From Pseudomonadota bacterium (GTDB taxonomy: Bacteria > Pseudomonadota > Gammaproteobacteria > Acidiferrobacterales > Acidiferrobacteraceae), in assembly GCA_021794595.1 (NCBI GenBank), contig JAJYQN010000128.1, forward strand, positions 62,001-126,000: DNA of 64,000 bases, written 5' to 3'. Made by a program: the position numbers and the translations under genes. The first letter of the stretch is position 1, and every line of letters starts with the position of its first letter. This document shows, piece after piece, positions 9,445 to 20,100 of this stretch. The notes beneath the pieces were generated by a model. It ran no database searches, was not told the DNA's origin, and worked only from the letters and a program-made list of their open reading frames with translations.

Positions 9445-10976
9445 ATGGCCCTTAAACCCAGCGAGATTTCGGACCTCATAAAGCAGAGGATCGAACAGCT
9501 AGCGCCTCCGACACCGACCCTGACCGGAACCATCGTCAGTCTGAGCGACGGCATTGCCCGCATCTACGGGCTAGCCGATGTCATGCAAGGCGAGATGTTG
9601 GAATTCCCCGGTAACACCTATGGTCTGGCGCTCAATCTCGAACGCGATGCCGTGGGCGCCGTCATTCTGGGAAGCTACGAGCATTTGGCCGAGGGCGACA
9701 CGGTGCGCGGAACAGGACGCATCCTCGAGGTCCCCGTGGGCCCGGAGTTGCTGGGCCGGGTGGTTGACGCCTTGGGCCAACCCCTGGATGGGCGAGGCGA
9801 CATCAACGCCAAGGCCGCCTCGCCGGTCGAAAAAGTGGCCCCGGGCGTGCTGTCGCGCCGTTCGGTCACGCAAGCGCTTCAGACCGGGATTAAGGCCATC
9901 GACGCCATGGTCCCCGTGGGTCGCGGTCAACGCGAGCTCATCATCGGCGACCGCCAGACCGGGAAGACCGCGCTTGCGTTGGATGCGATCCTTGCGCAGC
10001 GCGGCACCGGGGTCATGTGTATTTATGTCGCGATCGGCCAGAAGGCCTCGAGTGTAGCCGCCGTGGTTCATCGCCTGACCGAGATGGGCGGCATGGAGCA
10101 CACCATCGTGGTGGCGGCGACCGCCGCTGACTCGGCCGCCATGCAATATCTCGCGCCCTACACGGGCTGTGCCATGGGCGAGTACTTCCGGGATCGTGGC
10201 CAGGACGCCCTTATCGTCTACGACGATCTGACGAAGCAGGCTTGGGCCTACCGCCAGATCTCGCTCCTCTTGCGCAGGCCTCCCGGCCGCGAGGCCTATC
10301 CGGGCGACGTGTTTTATCTGCACTCGCGCCTGCTTGAGCGCGCCGCGCGCGTGAACGAGGCCTATGTTGAGAAGCAGTCGGGCGTTCAAGGCCGCACGGG
10401 CTCGCTTACCGCCCTGCCGATCATCGAAACCCAGGCCGGGGACGTCTCGGCATTCGTGCCGACCAACGTCATTTCCATTACCGATGGGCAGATCTTTCTC
10501 GAGACCGATCTCTTTAATGCTGGCATTCGGCCGGCGATCAACGCCGGTCTCTCGGTATCGCGGGTCGGCGGCGCCGCCCAAACCAAGATCATGAAGCGCC
10601 TGGGAGGCGGCGTGCGTCTTGCGTTGGCCCAGTACCGGGAGCTTGCGGCCTTCGCGCAGTTCGCCTCGGACCTTGATCCGGCGACCCGCAAGCAGATCGA
10701 TCGTGGGCGTCGGGTGACCGAGCTCATGAAGCAGACCCAATATAACCCCATGTCGGTCGCCGACATGGCGCTTTCGCTCTTGGCGGCCAATAGCGGCGCC
10801 TTGGACGATCTGCCGGTCGAGAAGGTGGGTTCCTTTGATAGCGCCCTGCGCGCCGCAGCGCGCGCCGAGCATGCCGCCATGCTCGCGCGTATCGACGAGA
10901 CCGGGGACTACAACGACAGTGTAATCGCTCATCTCACGCGCTTTATCGAGACCTTCAAGGCCAAAGGGGCTTATTA

Positions 10977-10977
<1 letters not shown>
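9445..10977 (+). CDS. atpA: ATP synthase F1 subunit alpha
   Basis: Non-catalytic nucleotide-binding subunit of the F1 head, 510 residues. Walker A is [10 protein letters not shown] (about residues 170-179). N-terminal beta-barrel sequence ([17 protein letters not shown]) and the C-terminal helical domain are complete. A weak ribosome site (AGAGGAA) precedes ATG 9445, 10 nt after atpH. The atpG start overlaps its stop by 1 nt. A large antisense frame across this gene is a codon-usage shadow. Confidence 0.97.
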
Positions 10978-13222
<2,245 letters not shown>

Positions 13223-13225
13223 ACT

Positions 13226-13669
13226 ATGGAGACCTTCCGCCTCGATATCGTCAGCGCCGATCGCGCACTCTTTGCGGGCCGGGCCGCGTTCGTGGTGGCG
13301 CCTCTGGCCGAGGGCGAGGCCGGATTCCTGCCGGGCCATTCACCGCTGCTTGGTAGACTCAAGGCAGGCGCCTTGCGGATTCGCGACGAAGCCGGCGCCG
13401 AGCAGGCGTTTTATGTGAGCGGGGGTTTTGTCGAGGTGCAGCCGGATCGGGTGATTGTCTTGGCGGATAGCAGCGAGCGCGCTGCCGATATCGACGAGGC
13501 GCTGGCCTTAAAGGCTGTCGCAGACGCCGAGCAGGCACTACAAGACCGTCTGGAAAATGTCGACTATGCGCGCGCCGAGAGCGAGCTTGCCGAGGCGGTC
13601 GCGCGGTTGCGCGTGGTGCGCGTTCACAAGAGCCACGGCTCACGGCTGCCGTCCGATCACGCGGGCTAA
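13226..13669 (+). CDS. atpC: ATP synthase F1 subunit epsilon
   Basis: Lower-rotor and regulatory subunit, 147 residues: an N-terminal beta-sandwich (FRLDIVSADRALFAG, EGEAGFLPGHSPLL) followed by the two C-terminal helices that can inhibit ATP hydrolysis. Last gene of the atp operon; 3 nt after atpD. Its TAA overlaps the strong ribosome site of the next reading frame, so the isomerase may be co-transcribed. Confidence 0.95.
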   Translation: METFRLDIVSADRALFAGRAAFVVAPLAEGEAGFLPGHSPLLGRLKAGALRIRDEAGAEQAFYVSGGFVEVQPDRVIVLADSSERAADIDEALALKAVADAEQALQDRLENVDYARAESELAEAVARLRVVRVHKSHGSRLPSDHAG

Positions 13670-13673
13670 GGAG

Positions 13674-14149
13674 GTGCGTACGCTGTTCGCCAAGGATAAG
13701 GTCGTTTCCTTAAGCTATACGCTGCGCGCTAGATCCGGTGAGATCTTCGAGCATGCGGATCTCCCCATCTCCTACCTACATGGCTCCGGCCAGGACCTGT
13801 TCGATAAGATCGAACGGGCGCTCGAGGGCCTGTCGGTGGGGGATTCGGTCGAGGTCGAGCTCTCGCCCGCCGAAGGCTTCGGCGAACACGATCCCAATCT
13901 CACCTTTACCGACGACATCGAGAACGTGCCTCCCGAGTTCCGGCAGCTCGGCGCCGGGGCCGAGGCCGAGAACGCCGAGGGCGAAGCGTCCATTTCGTGG
14001 TCACGTCCATCGAAGGCGGTAAACTCACGATAGACGCCAACCATCCGCTTGCCGGTCAGACGGTCCGTTTCGATGTCACTATCCAGGCTATCCGTGACGC
14101 CACCCCGGACGAGCGCCGCCTGGGAAGGCCGGTACAGGCCATGCATTAG
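13674..14149 (+). pseudogene. SlyD-like FKBP-type peptidyl-prolyl isomerase, interrupted by a frameshift
   Basis: The first frame gives an FKBP/SlyD N-terminal half (VVSLSYTLRARSGEIFE, LEGLSVGDSVEVELSP, AEGFGEHDP) and breaks near 13990. The native continuation (FVVTSIEGGKLTID, NHPLAGQTVRFDVTI) runs in another phase to TAG 14147-14149. One missing base near 13990 would explain it, giving an intact protein of about 158 residues. The start is also odd: AAGGAGG at 13668-13674 is excellent, but the only in-frame candidates are GTG 13674, which overlaps it, and CTG 13683 at ideal spacing. This is either a recent pseudogene or a sequencing error. Downstream of atpC in the same direction. Confidence 0.75.
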
Positions 14150-14168
14150 CGCCTCCGGCCTTCGGGCA

Positions 14169-14197
14169 TTGCCTTTAGCCCATAAGATCGCTCTAAT
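14169..14197 (+). promoter_or_regulatory. Candidate sigma-70 promoter of glmU
   Basis: TTGCCT at 14169-14174, 17-bp spacer, TCTAAT at 14192-14197. The ATG of glmU begins only 8 nt after the minus-10, so the transcript could be nearly leaderless. Confidence 0.5.
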
Positions 14198-14205
14198 AAG
14201 GCTCT

Positions 14206-15576
14206 ATGCAGGGCTCGCTTTCATCTCTTGAAGTGGTTATTTTGGCGGCCGGCCAAGGCCGGCGCATGGCCTCTGCGCGCCCTAAGGTTCTGCACACGCT
14301 TGCCGGCCAACCCTTGCTCGCCCATGTTTTGAAGGCCGCCCAGGAGTTAAAGCCCCAGGCGATTCATGTGGTCTATGGCCACGGGGGCGACGCGGTACGC
14401 GCGGCCTTCCCGCAAGCGCCGGTCAACTGGGTGTTGCAAGCGACCCAGCGCGGCACGGGCGATGCCGTGCGCTGCGCCTTGGCGCAGCTCGGGGCCAAGG
14501 CGCGGGTGCTGGTGTTGTTGGGCGATGTTCCTCTCATCACGAAGGCTACCCTCGAGGGACTGTGCGCCCGATCGGACTCGGGCCTCGCGCTTTTGACCTT
14601 TCAGGCGTCGGGCCCCAATCAGTACGGGCGGATAGTTCGCAATAGCCAGGGCTTGGTGGAGCGTATAGTCGAGTGGCGCGACGCGAGTCCCGCCGAGCGC
14701 GCTTTAACCGAGGTGAACAGCGGCATTCTCGCAGCGTCCGCCGAAAATCTCCGCCGGTGGTTGCCGCGACTGACCTCGGCCAACGCCCAAGGCGAACTCT
14801 ATCTTACCGATATCGTGGCGCTCGCGCGGGCCGATAAGGTTGCGGTCGAGGCCATTCAGCCGGCGGCCTTGCACGAGGTGCAAGGCGTCAATTCGCGCAG
14901 TGATCTGGCCGCGCTCGAGCGGGTCTATCAGTACGAGTCGGCGCAGGCCCTGATGGCCGCCGGCGTCCAGCTTATGGACCCGAGTCGCCTGGATGTGCGT
15001 GGCACCCTGACCGCTGGCCGCGATGTCTTGATTGACGTCGATTGTGTCTTCGAGGGCGACGTCACGTTGGATGACGGGGTGACCATAGGCCCCCATTGTT
15101 TTGTTCGTAATAGCCACTTAGGTCAAGGCGCGCATATTGAGTCCCATAGCGTGATCGATGGCGCGCAAGTCGGTCCGCGCGCGCATGTCGGTCCTTTTGC
15201 TCGTCTCCGCCCCGGCACCCATCTTGCCGAAGAGACCCGCGTCGGGAACTTCGTCGAGGTGAAGGCCTCGTCGGTGGGCGCCCATTCCAAGGTAAACCAT
15301 CTCAGCTATATAGGGGATGCCACCATCGGCGAGCACGTGAATGTCGGGGCGGGGGTCATTACCTGCAATTACGACGGTGCCCGTAAGCATCGGACGATCA
15401 TAGGCGACAAGGCCTTTATCGGCTCGGATAGCCAGCTTGTGGCGCCGGTCGAAGTAGGACAAGGTGCCACCATAGGCGCGGGATCGACGGTTACCAAGGA
15501 CGCGCCCGCAGGCGAACTGACCTTAAGCCGTACGACCCAAAAGACGGTCAGCGGTTGGCGCCGCCCGGAAAAGTAG
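14206..15576 (+). CDS. glmU: Bifunctional UDP-N-acetylglucosamine pyrophosphorylase / glucosamine-1-phosphate N-acetyltransferase
   Basis: Makes UDP-GlcNAc, the precursor of peptidoglycan and lipopolysaccharide, from glucosamine-1-phosphate, acetyl-CoA and UTP. The N-terminal nucleotidyltransferase has the LAAGQGRRMASARPKVLH loop (starting near residue 12); the C-terminal half is a left-handed beta-helix of hexapeptide repeats with NFVEVKAS, HLSYIGDA and YDGARKHRT. 456 residues is normal. Start ATG 14206 has only a weak ribosome site (AAGG). Paired with glmS 26 nt downstream, giving consecutive steps of the pathway. Confidence 0.97.
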   Translation: MQGSLSSLEVVILAAGQGRRMASARPKVLHTLAGQPLLAHVLKAAQELKPQAIHVVYGHGGDAVRAAFPQAPVNWVLQATQRGTGDAVRCALAQLGAKARVLVLLGDVPLITKATLEGLCARSDSGLALLTFQASGPNQYGRIVRNSQGLVERIVEWRDASPAERALTEVNSGILAASAENLRRWLPRLTSANAQGELYLTDIVALARADKVAVEAIQPAALHEVQGVNSRSDLAALERVYQYESAQALMAAGVQLMDPSRLDVRGTLTAGRDVLIDVDCVFEGDVTLDDGVTIGPHCFVRNSHLGQGAHIESHSVIDGAQVGPRAHVGPFARLRPGTHLAEETRVGNFVEVKASSVGAHSKVNHLSYIGDATIGEHVNVGAGVITCNYDGARKHRTIIGDKAFIGSDSQLVAPVEVGQGATIGAGSTVTKDAPAGELTLSRTTQKTVSGWRRPEK

Positions 15577-15602
15577 GCGCCTAAGTCATCAAGGAGTGAT
15601 TT

Positions 15603-17432
15603 ATGTGTGGAATTGTCGGTGCCGTGGCTCAGCGCAATGTCGTCCCTATTCTCATGGAAGGGCTGCGGCGCCTCGAATATCGAGGCTATGACTCCGCGGG
15701 CGTTGCGATTATCGATCGTGACCACTGTCTCGCCCGCACTCGCTCGGTCGGCAAGGTGCGTGATCTCGAGGCGCGTCTCGATGCCCAGATGGATGGCGTG
15801 ACCGGCATTGCCCATACCCGGTGGGCGACCCACGGCCGCCCCGCCACCGAAAACGCCCACCCGCACGTCTGTCGCAAGACCGTTGCCCTCGTCCATAACG
15901 GCATTATCGAGAACCACGAGGCGCTCCGTAAGGAGCAGCTGAAGCTGGGTTACGAGTTCACCTCGGAAACCGATACCGAGGTCGTGGTCCACGAGATCTA
16001 CCGCCGGCTCGAGGAGACCGGAGATCTGTTGGCGGCGGTGCGTGCGGCCCTGCCGGCCTTGCGCGGGGCCTATGCCCTCGGCGTTATCACAAACCACGAG
16101 CCGGGGCGACTTGTGGCGGCGCGGCGCGGCAGCCCCTTGGTCATTGGCATCGGTATAGGCGAGCACTTTATCGCCTCTGATGTGGCCGCGCTTTTGCCGG
16201 TTACCCAGCGGTTCGTCTTTTTAGAAGAGGGCGATGTCGCCGACATCACTCGCGACGCGGTCACGATTTATAACGCCCAAGGCGAGCGCGTGGAGCGCCC
16301 CATAAAGCAAAGCGAGCTGTCGTCGGATGCCGTGGCGCGCGGCGAATACCGGCACTACATGTTAAAAGAGATCTATGAGCAGCCGCGCGCGATTGCCGAT
16401 ACCCTTGAGAACCGAATCGGGCTTCACCACGTCTATGACGAGGCCTTCGGGCACGGTGCCCCGGCGATCTTCGAGTCGATCGAGGCGGTGCAGATCGTGG
16501 CCTGCGGAACAAGCTATCACGCAGGCCTTATCGGGCGATACTGGCTGGAGGGTCTCGCCGGGATCCCGTGTTCGGTCGAGGTCGCAAGCGAGTTTCGTTA
16601 TCGTAAGCCCCGGGTCGCCCGCAATGCGCTCTTTGTGACCCTGTCTCAGTCGGGCGAGACCGCCGATACCTTGGCGGCCCTGGCCCATGCCCGAGAGCTG
16701 GGCTTTGCCCACACCTTGAGCATTTGCAACGTCCCCGAGAGCTCGCTTGTGCGGGGCTCCGAATTGAGCCTTATGACCCAGGCCGGTCCCGAGATCGGGG
16801 TGGCCTCGACCAAGGCCTTTACCACCCAACTTGTGGCCCTGCTTTTGCTGGTGGCAGTCCTCGGTCGTCGTCGCGGTCTTGAGTCGGACGGGGAGGCGCG
16901 CATCGTGGGCCTTTTGCGGACCTTGCCGGGCTTGGTCGAGCAGGCCCTGGCCCTTGATGCCCATGTTCAGGCGTGGGTGCCGTTTTTTGCGAACAAGCAG
17001 CATGCCTTATTCTTGGGGCGCGGTACTCAGTATCCGGTGGCGATGGAGGGGGCCCTGAAGTTAAAGGAGATCTCCTACATCCATGCCGAGGCCTATCCTG
17101 CCGGGGAATTGAAGCACGGACCGCTGGCGCTCGTGGATGCGGATATGCCAGTGGTGGCGGTTGCCCCCAATAACGAGCTTCTGGAAAAGCTCCAGTCGAA
17201 CCTCCAGGAGGTGCGAGCGCGCGGCGGGGAGCTCTTCGTGTTCGCCGATGCCGATAACGGCATTCGTGAGGATGCCCAAACCCATGTGATCGTGGTGCCT
17301 CCGACCGACGATCTTCTGGCGCCTGTCGTTTATACCGTTCTTTTACAGCTTTTGGCCTATCACGTCGCGGTCTCCAAGGGCGCCGATATCGACCAGCCAC
17401 GCAATCTCGCTAAATCGGTCACCGTCGAGTAA
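15603..17432 (+). CDS. glmS: Glutamine--fructose-6-phosphate aminotransferase (isomerising)
   Basis: Converts fructose-6-phosphate and glutamine to glucosamine-6-phosphate, the first committed step of amino-sugar synthesis. Cys2 in MCGIVGAVAQRN is the glutaminase nucleophile; two SIS sugar-isomerase domains follow, with CGTSYHAG and SQSGETADTLAAL, and the family C-terminus DQPRNLAKSVTVE. 609 residues is normal. AAGGAGTG precedes ATG 15603. The last codons are the sequence recognised by TnsD of Tn7-type transposons; see 17457. Confidence 0.97.
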   Translation: MCGIVGAVAQRNVVPILMEGLRRLEYRGYDSAGVAIIDRDHCLARTRSVGKVRDLEARLDAQMDGVTGIAHTRWATHGRPATENAHPHVCRKTVALVHNGIIENHEALRKEQLKLGYEFTSETDTEVVVHEIYRRLEETGDLLAAVRAALPALRGAYALGVITNHEPGRLVAARRGSPLVIGIGIGEHFIASDVAALLPVTQRFVFLEEGDVADITRDAVTIYNAQGERVERPIKQSELSSDAVARGEYRHYMLKEIYEQPRAIADTLENRIGLHHVYDEAFGHGAPAIFESIEAVQIVACGTSYHAGLIGRYWLEGLAGIPCSVEVASEFRYRKPRVARNALFVTLSQSGETADTLAALAHARELGFAHTLSICNVPESSLVRGSELSLMTQAGPEIGVASTKAFTTQLVALLLLVAVLGRRRGLESDGEARIVGLLRTLPGLVEQALALDAHVQAWVPFFANKQHALFLGRGTQYPVAMEGALKLKEISYIHAEAYPAGELKHGPLALVDADMPVVAVAPNNELLEKLQSNLQEVRARGGELFVFADADNGIREDAQTHVIVVPPTDDLLAPVVYTVLLQLLAYHVAVSKGADIDQPRNLAKSVTVE

Positions 17433-17434
17433 GG

Positions 17435-17453
17435 ATAAGCCCTGGGGGCTTAT
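17435..17453 (+). terminator. Hairpin directly after glmS
   Basis: Perfect 8-bp stem, ATAAGCCC (17435-17442) and GGGCTTAT (17446-17453), 3-nt loop, 2 nt after the glmS stop. No T-tract follows, possibly because the Tn7-like end starts 3 nt later. Likely the original glmS terminator stem. Confidence 0.55.
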
Positions 17454-17456
17454 ACG

Positions 17457-17510
17457 TGTGGGATGAGAACAAAGTTGGTAACCAGATAATAAAGGTGGCA
17501 ACTTTTCCGT
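17457..17510. mobile_element. Probable Tn7-family transposon end at attTn7
   Basis: TGTGGG begins at 17457, 25 bp after the last base of glmS, which is where Tn7 inserts. Two tandem 14-bp units follow, ACAAAGTTGGTAAC (17469-17482) and ATAAAGGTGGCAAC (17489-17502), 11 of 14 identical and spaced exactly 20 bp. They resemble the TnsB-binding repeats of Tn7 ends (ACAAAATAGTTGGGAACT type). The 5 bp before it (ATACG) would be one target-site duplicate. No tns genes and no matching second end were found before the next gene, so this looks like a relic or solo end. Confidence 0.6.
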
Positions 17511-18110
17511 ATGTCTCAGACGCGACAGTGTCGAAAGGGAAGCCATCCAAGGCATTGATATCGATCCGCGGCCGAAGAGGCCTATCGCGCTGAGCGGTCT
17601 TTTGAAACGACAGAAGTTGCATTGGGTCATTGCAAGCTACTTTGTTAGGGAAACTCCGACGTTTATTGGTGTCACAAAGCGACTAGGCTTTTAAGGACAC
17701 GATTAGCGCAAGGCTACTGTCCGAAGACTTTTGATGGACGACACGGATGTCCCGGCCCTCGTCCGGGGAATGTTCGGAAGGTCCCGCGGTGAGCTGAGCG
17801 AAGAGGGGATCGCAGATGCAGGCGAGCTGGCTTTCCGTACGAGCCAATGGGGCCGATCGGCCGCAATGGCTCGACAGCGGTCACCTGGGGGATAAACCAC
17901 CCAAGTCCGCTTAGGCCAATTATGCAGATCGCGCGATTATGTGGGTCTGCGCAGAAGTGCCTAGAGGGGGTCCTAGCCGGAGTCAAGTCGAGGGATGTGA
18001 GCACGCGCGGACGCCCGTTTTACCGCCTCAATGGCTCTGAGCATCGCTCACGGAGCCGTTGCCCCCACCTTATTTTCGTTCCATAAACAAATCGAGCCAC
18101 CCTGGGGCGG
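17511..18110. other. Gene-free stretch after the Tn7-like end
   Basis: About 600 bp with no recognised coding sequence on either strand and lower coding regularity than the neighbours. A 53-codon frame from ATG 17734 is open but matches nothing I know. It probably represents decayed transposon cargo or transposon arm. Confidence 0.4.
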
Positions 18111-18113
18111 TTA

Positions 18114-18160
18114 AGTCCCGGGGCCCGAATCTGCGCCCGGCAAAGGGCCGCTCCGGGACT
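18114..18160. other. Inverted repeat enclosing a GC-rich loop upstream of a membrane-protein gene
   Basis: AGTCCCGG at 18114-18121 pairs perfectly with CCGGGACT at 18153-18160; the 31-nt loop has its own GCCC/GGGC pairing. It lies upstream of the TATAAT box at 18195, so it is a DNA-level or separate-transcript element rather than part of that mRNA leader. Function unknown. Confidence 0.35.
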
Positions 18161-18194
18161 ATGACGTCTGCCCCGGGAGCGGCTAAACTCCTCC

Positions 18195-18200
18195 TATAAT
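18195..18200 (+). promoter_or_regulatory. Consensus minus-10 (TATAAT) of the 18230 gene
   Basis: A perfect TATAAT 29 nt before the start codon. No convincing minus-35 is seen at 16-18 bp, which suggests either an activator-dependent or a weak promoter. Confidence 0.4.
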
Positions 18201-18229
18201 AAAAACCGTAGCCCCAATAAGGGAGGGGT

Positions 18230-19240
18230 ATGAACGTCCTACGCCTATTCGCTTATCGCCAGAATTTCGATGAGATTCACGCAACGGCCCATGAAAGCCC
18301 CGGGTACTTTGTAAGGCTCTATGTCTTGCTGACGCTAGTGACGAGCGCCACTGGCAGCGCGTGGTGGTATTACTATCAAATGAAGGCCGCGCCTGACCTC
18401 AGTCCCGTTGGCTTTTTTATTATGGCCTGCCTCGCCAATTATCTGGGCCTCCTTTTTCTGGCCACGATGGTCTCCTGGGGGCTTGCCCGCCAAAGCCGCA
18501 AATCGTGGGGCGTGGCCTTGCCCGAAGAGGGGAGGCTCGCCTTCTTTCGTCCCGGCGTGTGGGCGGGCCTTACGATCGGTTTGCTCTACTCGTTCCCGCT
18601 CTGGGTGGTGGGCCTGGCCTTAATCGCAGCCCATGTCCGGACGGGCTTCGGTGTGCAGGGGATATCCGGCCTCGTCGCTTTTATTTATGGCATTAAGGCC
18701 GTGCGTGATCTGTACGGAGTCCCCCGGAAACGATATCTGTATCTTTTCGTGGTATCGCCCCTTCTCATCGTCGCACTGATTGGTATCGTGCTCGCCATTG
18801 CCATACCCCAGTGGCTCAACTACGAGCGTTTGGTGGAGGCGGCACAAGCTCACGCTTCCCCCGTCTCGGAACGGACCAAGATCTCCCCTCTCGCCCAGCT
18901 GCGGCGAGATGACGCCTCGTGCACAGGCGGCCTGCCGCTTCGTCTGCCGCTCCATGTCAGCCGTTGGTACGCCGGAACGGTGGTCGGGTTTATGCCGCGG
19001 TTGCTGGCCTTATCAATCGTCTTTAGGAGCGAGGCGCAGGTGCACGGCACTCTGGAGCCGGCCTATATGTCGAACCAGCGGGTCTTTATTCATCCCGCTC
19101 ATCTCGGTCCCCGCGCGCGCTTCATCGCGGTGGTCCCGGCCGGCTTATCCGTGCGTTTGGGCGAGAGGGTGCGGGTCGCCGGGGCGCGCGCCTCGCATAG
19201 ATTCGCCTGCCAATATATCCCGAGCTTAGTGATGCCTTGA
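18230..19240 (+). CDS. Polytopic membrane protein, Yip1-like N-terminal half, unknown function
   Basis: 336 residues, not recognised with confidence. Five or so hydrophobic helices are visible between residues 25 and 200: LYVLLTLVTSATGSAWWYYY, a segment near 60-80, one near 115-135, one near 145-160 and a strong one (LLIVALIGIVLAIAIPQWL) near 180-200. The remaining 135 residues are soluble and contain two Cys (CTGG near 225, FACQY near the end). A cysteine-flanked extracytoplasmic domain is possible. GGGAGGGG precedes ATG 18230. It is transcribed towards the pspA operon and is convergent with it. Confidence 0.6.
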   Translation: MNVLRLFAYRQNFDEIHATAHESPGYFVRLYVLLTLVTSATGSAWWYYYQMKAAPDLSPVGFFIMACLANYLGLLFLATMVSWGLARQSRKSWGVALPEEGRLAFFRPGVWAGLTIGLLYSFPLWVVGLALIAAHVRTGFGVQGISGLVAFIYGIKAVRDLYGVPRKRYLYLFVVSPLLIVALIGIVLAIAIPQWLNYERLVEAAQAHASPVSERTKISPLAQLRRDDASCTGGLPLRLPLHVSRWYAGTVVGFMPRLLALSIVFRSEAQVHGTLEPAYMSNQRVFIHPAHLGPRARFIAVVPAGLSVRLGERVRVAGARASHRFACQYIPSLVMP

Positions 19241-19392
19241 AAGGCAGGCGCATAAGCGTCTCAGTAGAAACGCGTATCGCGTTAGGGGTGACCCGGACAT
19301 GGACGCTGCGAGCGGGGCGGACGGATGGAGGCGCCGGCGACCCAATCGCCTCTAGCCACTTATAGAGCCGAGGCGGCCTGTCTGAACCGTGG

Positions 19393-20088
19393 CTATTTTT
19401 TGATCTCGGCCTTCAGGCGCTCCAAGTCCGAATCCACAGCACTCCCGGAGCGCAGCTTGGCGAGTTCCTTTTCCGCCTGCGAGCGATCGTCTCCGTCATC
19501 CAGTACTCCGCTATCGGCCAGCGAATCGACGGCCTGGGCGCGGGCCTGCATCTGCTCGGTCTTGTCCTTGGCGCGGCGCACGCTCTCGCCCACCCCGCCC
19601 AGTTTGTCGCTCAGACCCGACAGGGACTCATTAACCTTGACCTGGGCCTCGGCGCTCCCATACTGGCTTTTCAGGACCTCTTTTTGGGTGCGGAAGGCGT
19701 CGATACGGTCCTGGAACTTGTGCTCGTAGTCGACGAGCTTCTGGACTTGGGCCGCGATGTTGTCGCGCGCCTCGGTCAGCGACGCCAGTTTGACGGCTGC
19801 GGCCTGTTTTTGGGTGAGGGCCGCGCGCGCTAGGTCCTCGCGGTTCGATTGCAGGGCGAGCTTGGCGTCGTTTTCGCAACGGGTCACCTCCGCCTGCGCG
19901 CTCGCCATTTGTTGTTCGAGGACCTTTTGTTCCGTCACCACATCGGCTAGGTGACGGCGCGTCTCCTGCAGCCCTGACAGCATTTTTTCGTAAGACAGAT
20001 CCAGCGTTTCGTTCGGGTCTTCGGCGGCGTTGATCAGTTTATTGAATTTCGCTTCGATCACTTCGGTGGCGCGTTTTAAAAGGCTCAT
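19393..20088 (-). CDS. pspA: PspA/IM30 family membrane-stress protein
   Basis: 231-residue, almost wholly helical and heptad-rich protein (MSLLKRATEVIEAKFNKL start, then long charged coiled coil), the hallmark of PspA/Vipp1 (ESCRT-III-like) proteins that bind and stabilise the inner membrane. The N-terminal amphipathic helix is present. It is the last gene of a minus-strand group with two YbjQ-type proteins and a small unknown protein, 12 nt downstream of the 20101 gene. No PspB, PspC or PspF is nearby, so the E. coli regulatory circuit is absent here. GGAGG is visible before its start (20089-20096 on the complement). Confidence 0.9.
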   Translation of the reverse strand: MSLLKRATEVIEAKFNKLINAAEDPNETLDLSYEKMLSGLQETRRHLADVVTEQKVLEQQMASAQAEVTRCENDAKLALQSNREDLARAALTQKQAAAVKLASLTEARDNIAAQVQKLVDYEHKFQDRIDAFRTQKEVLKSQYGSAEAQVKVNESLSGLSDKLGGVGESVRRAKDKTEQMQARAQAVDSLADSGVLDDGDDRSQAEKELAKLRSGSAVDSDLERLKAEIKK

Positions 20089-20100
20089 AGGAGGCCTCCC

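Noticed and set aside
9571-10932. 453-codon open frame antisense to atpA
   Set aside because: Exact mirror of a highly conserved gene in GC-rich sequence; product is low-complexity and matches no family.
15369-16166. 265-codon antisense frame over the glmU-glmS junction
   Set aside because: Spans two well-supported genes; no recognisable domain.
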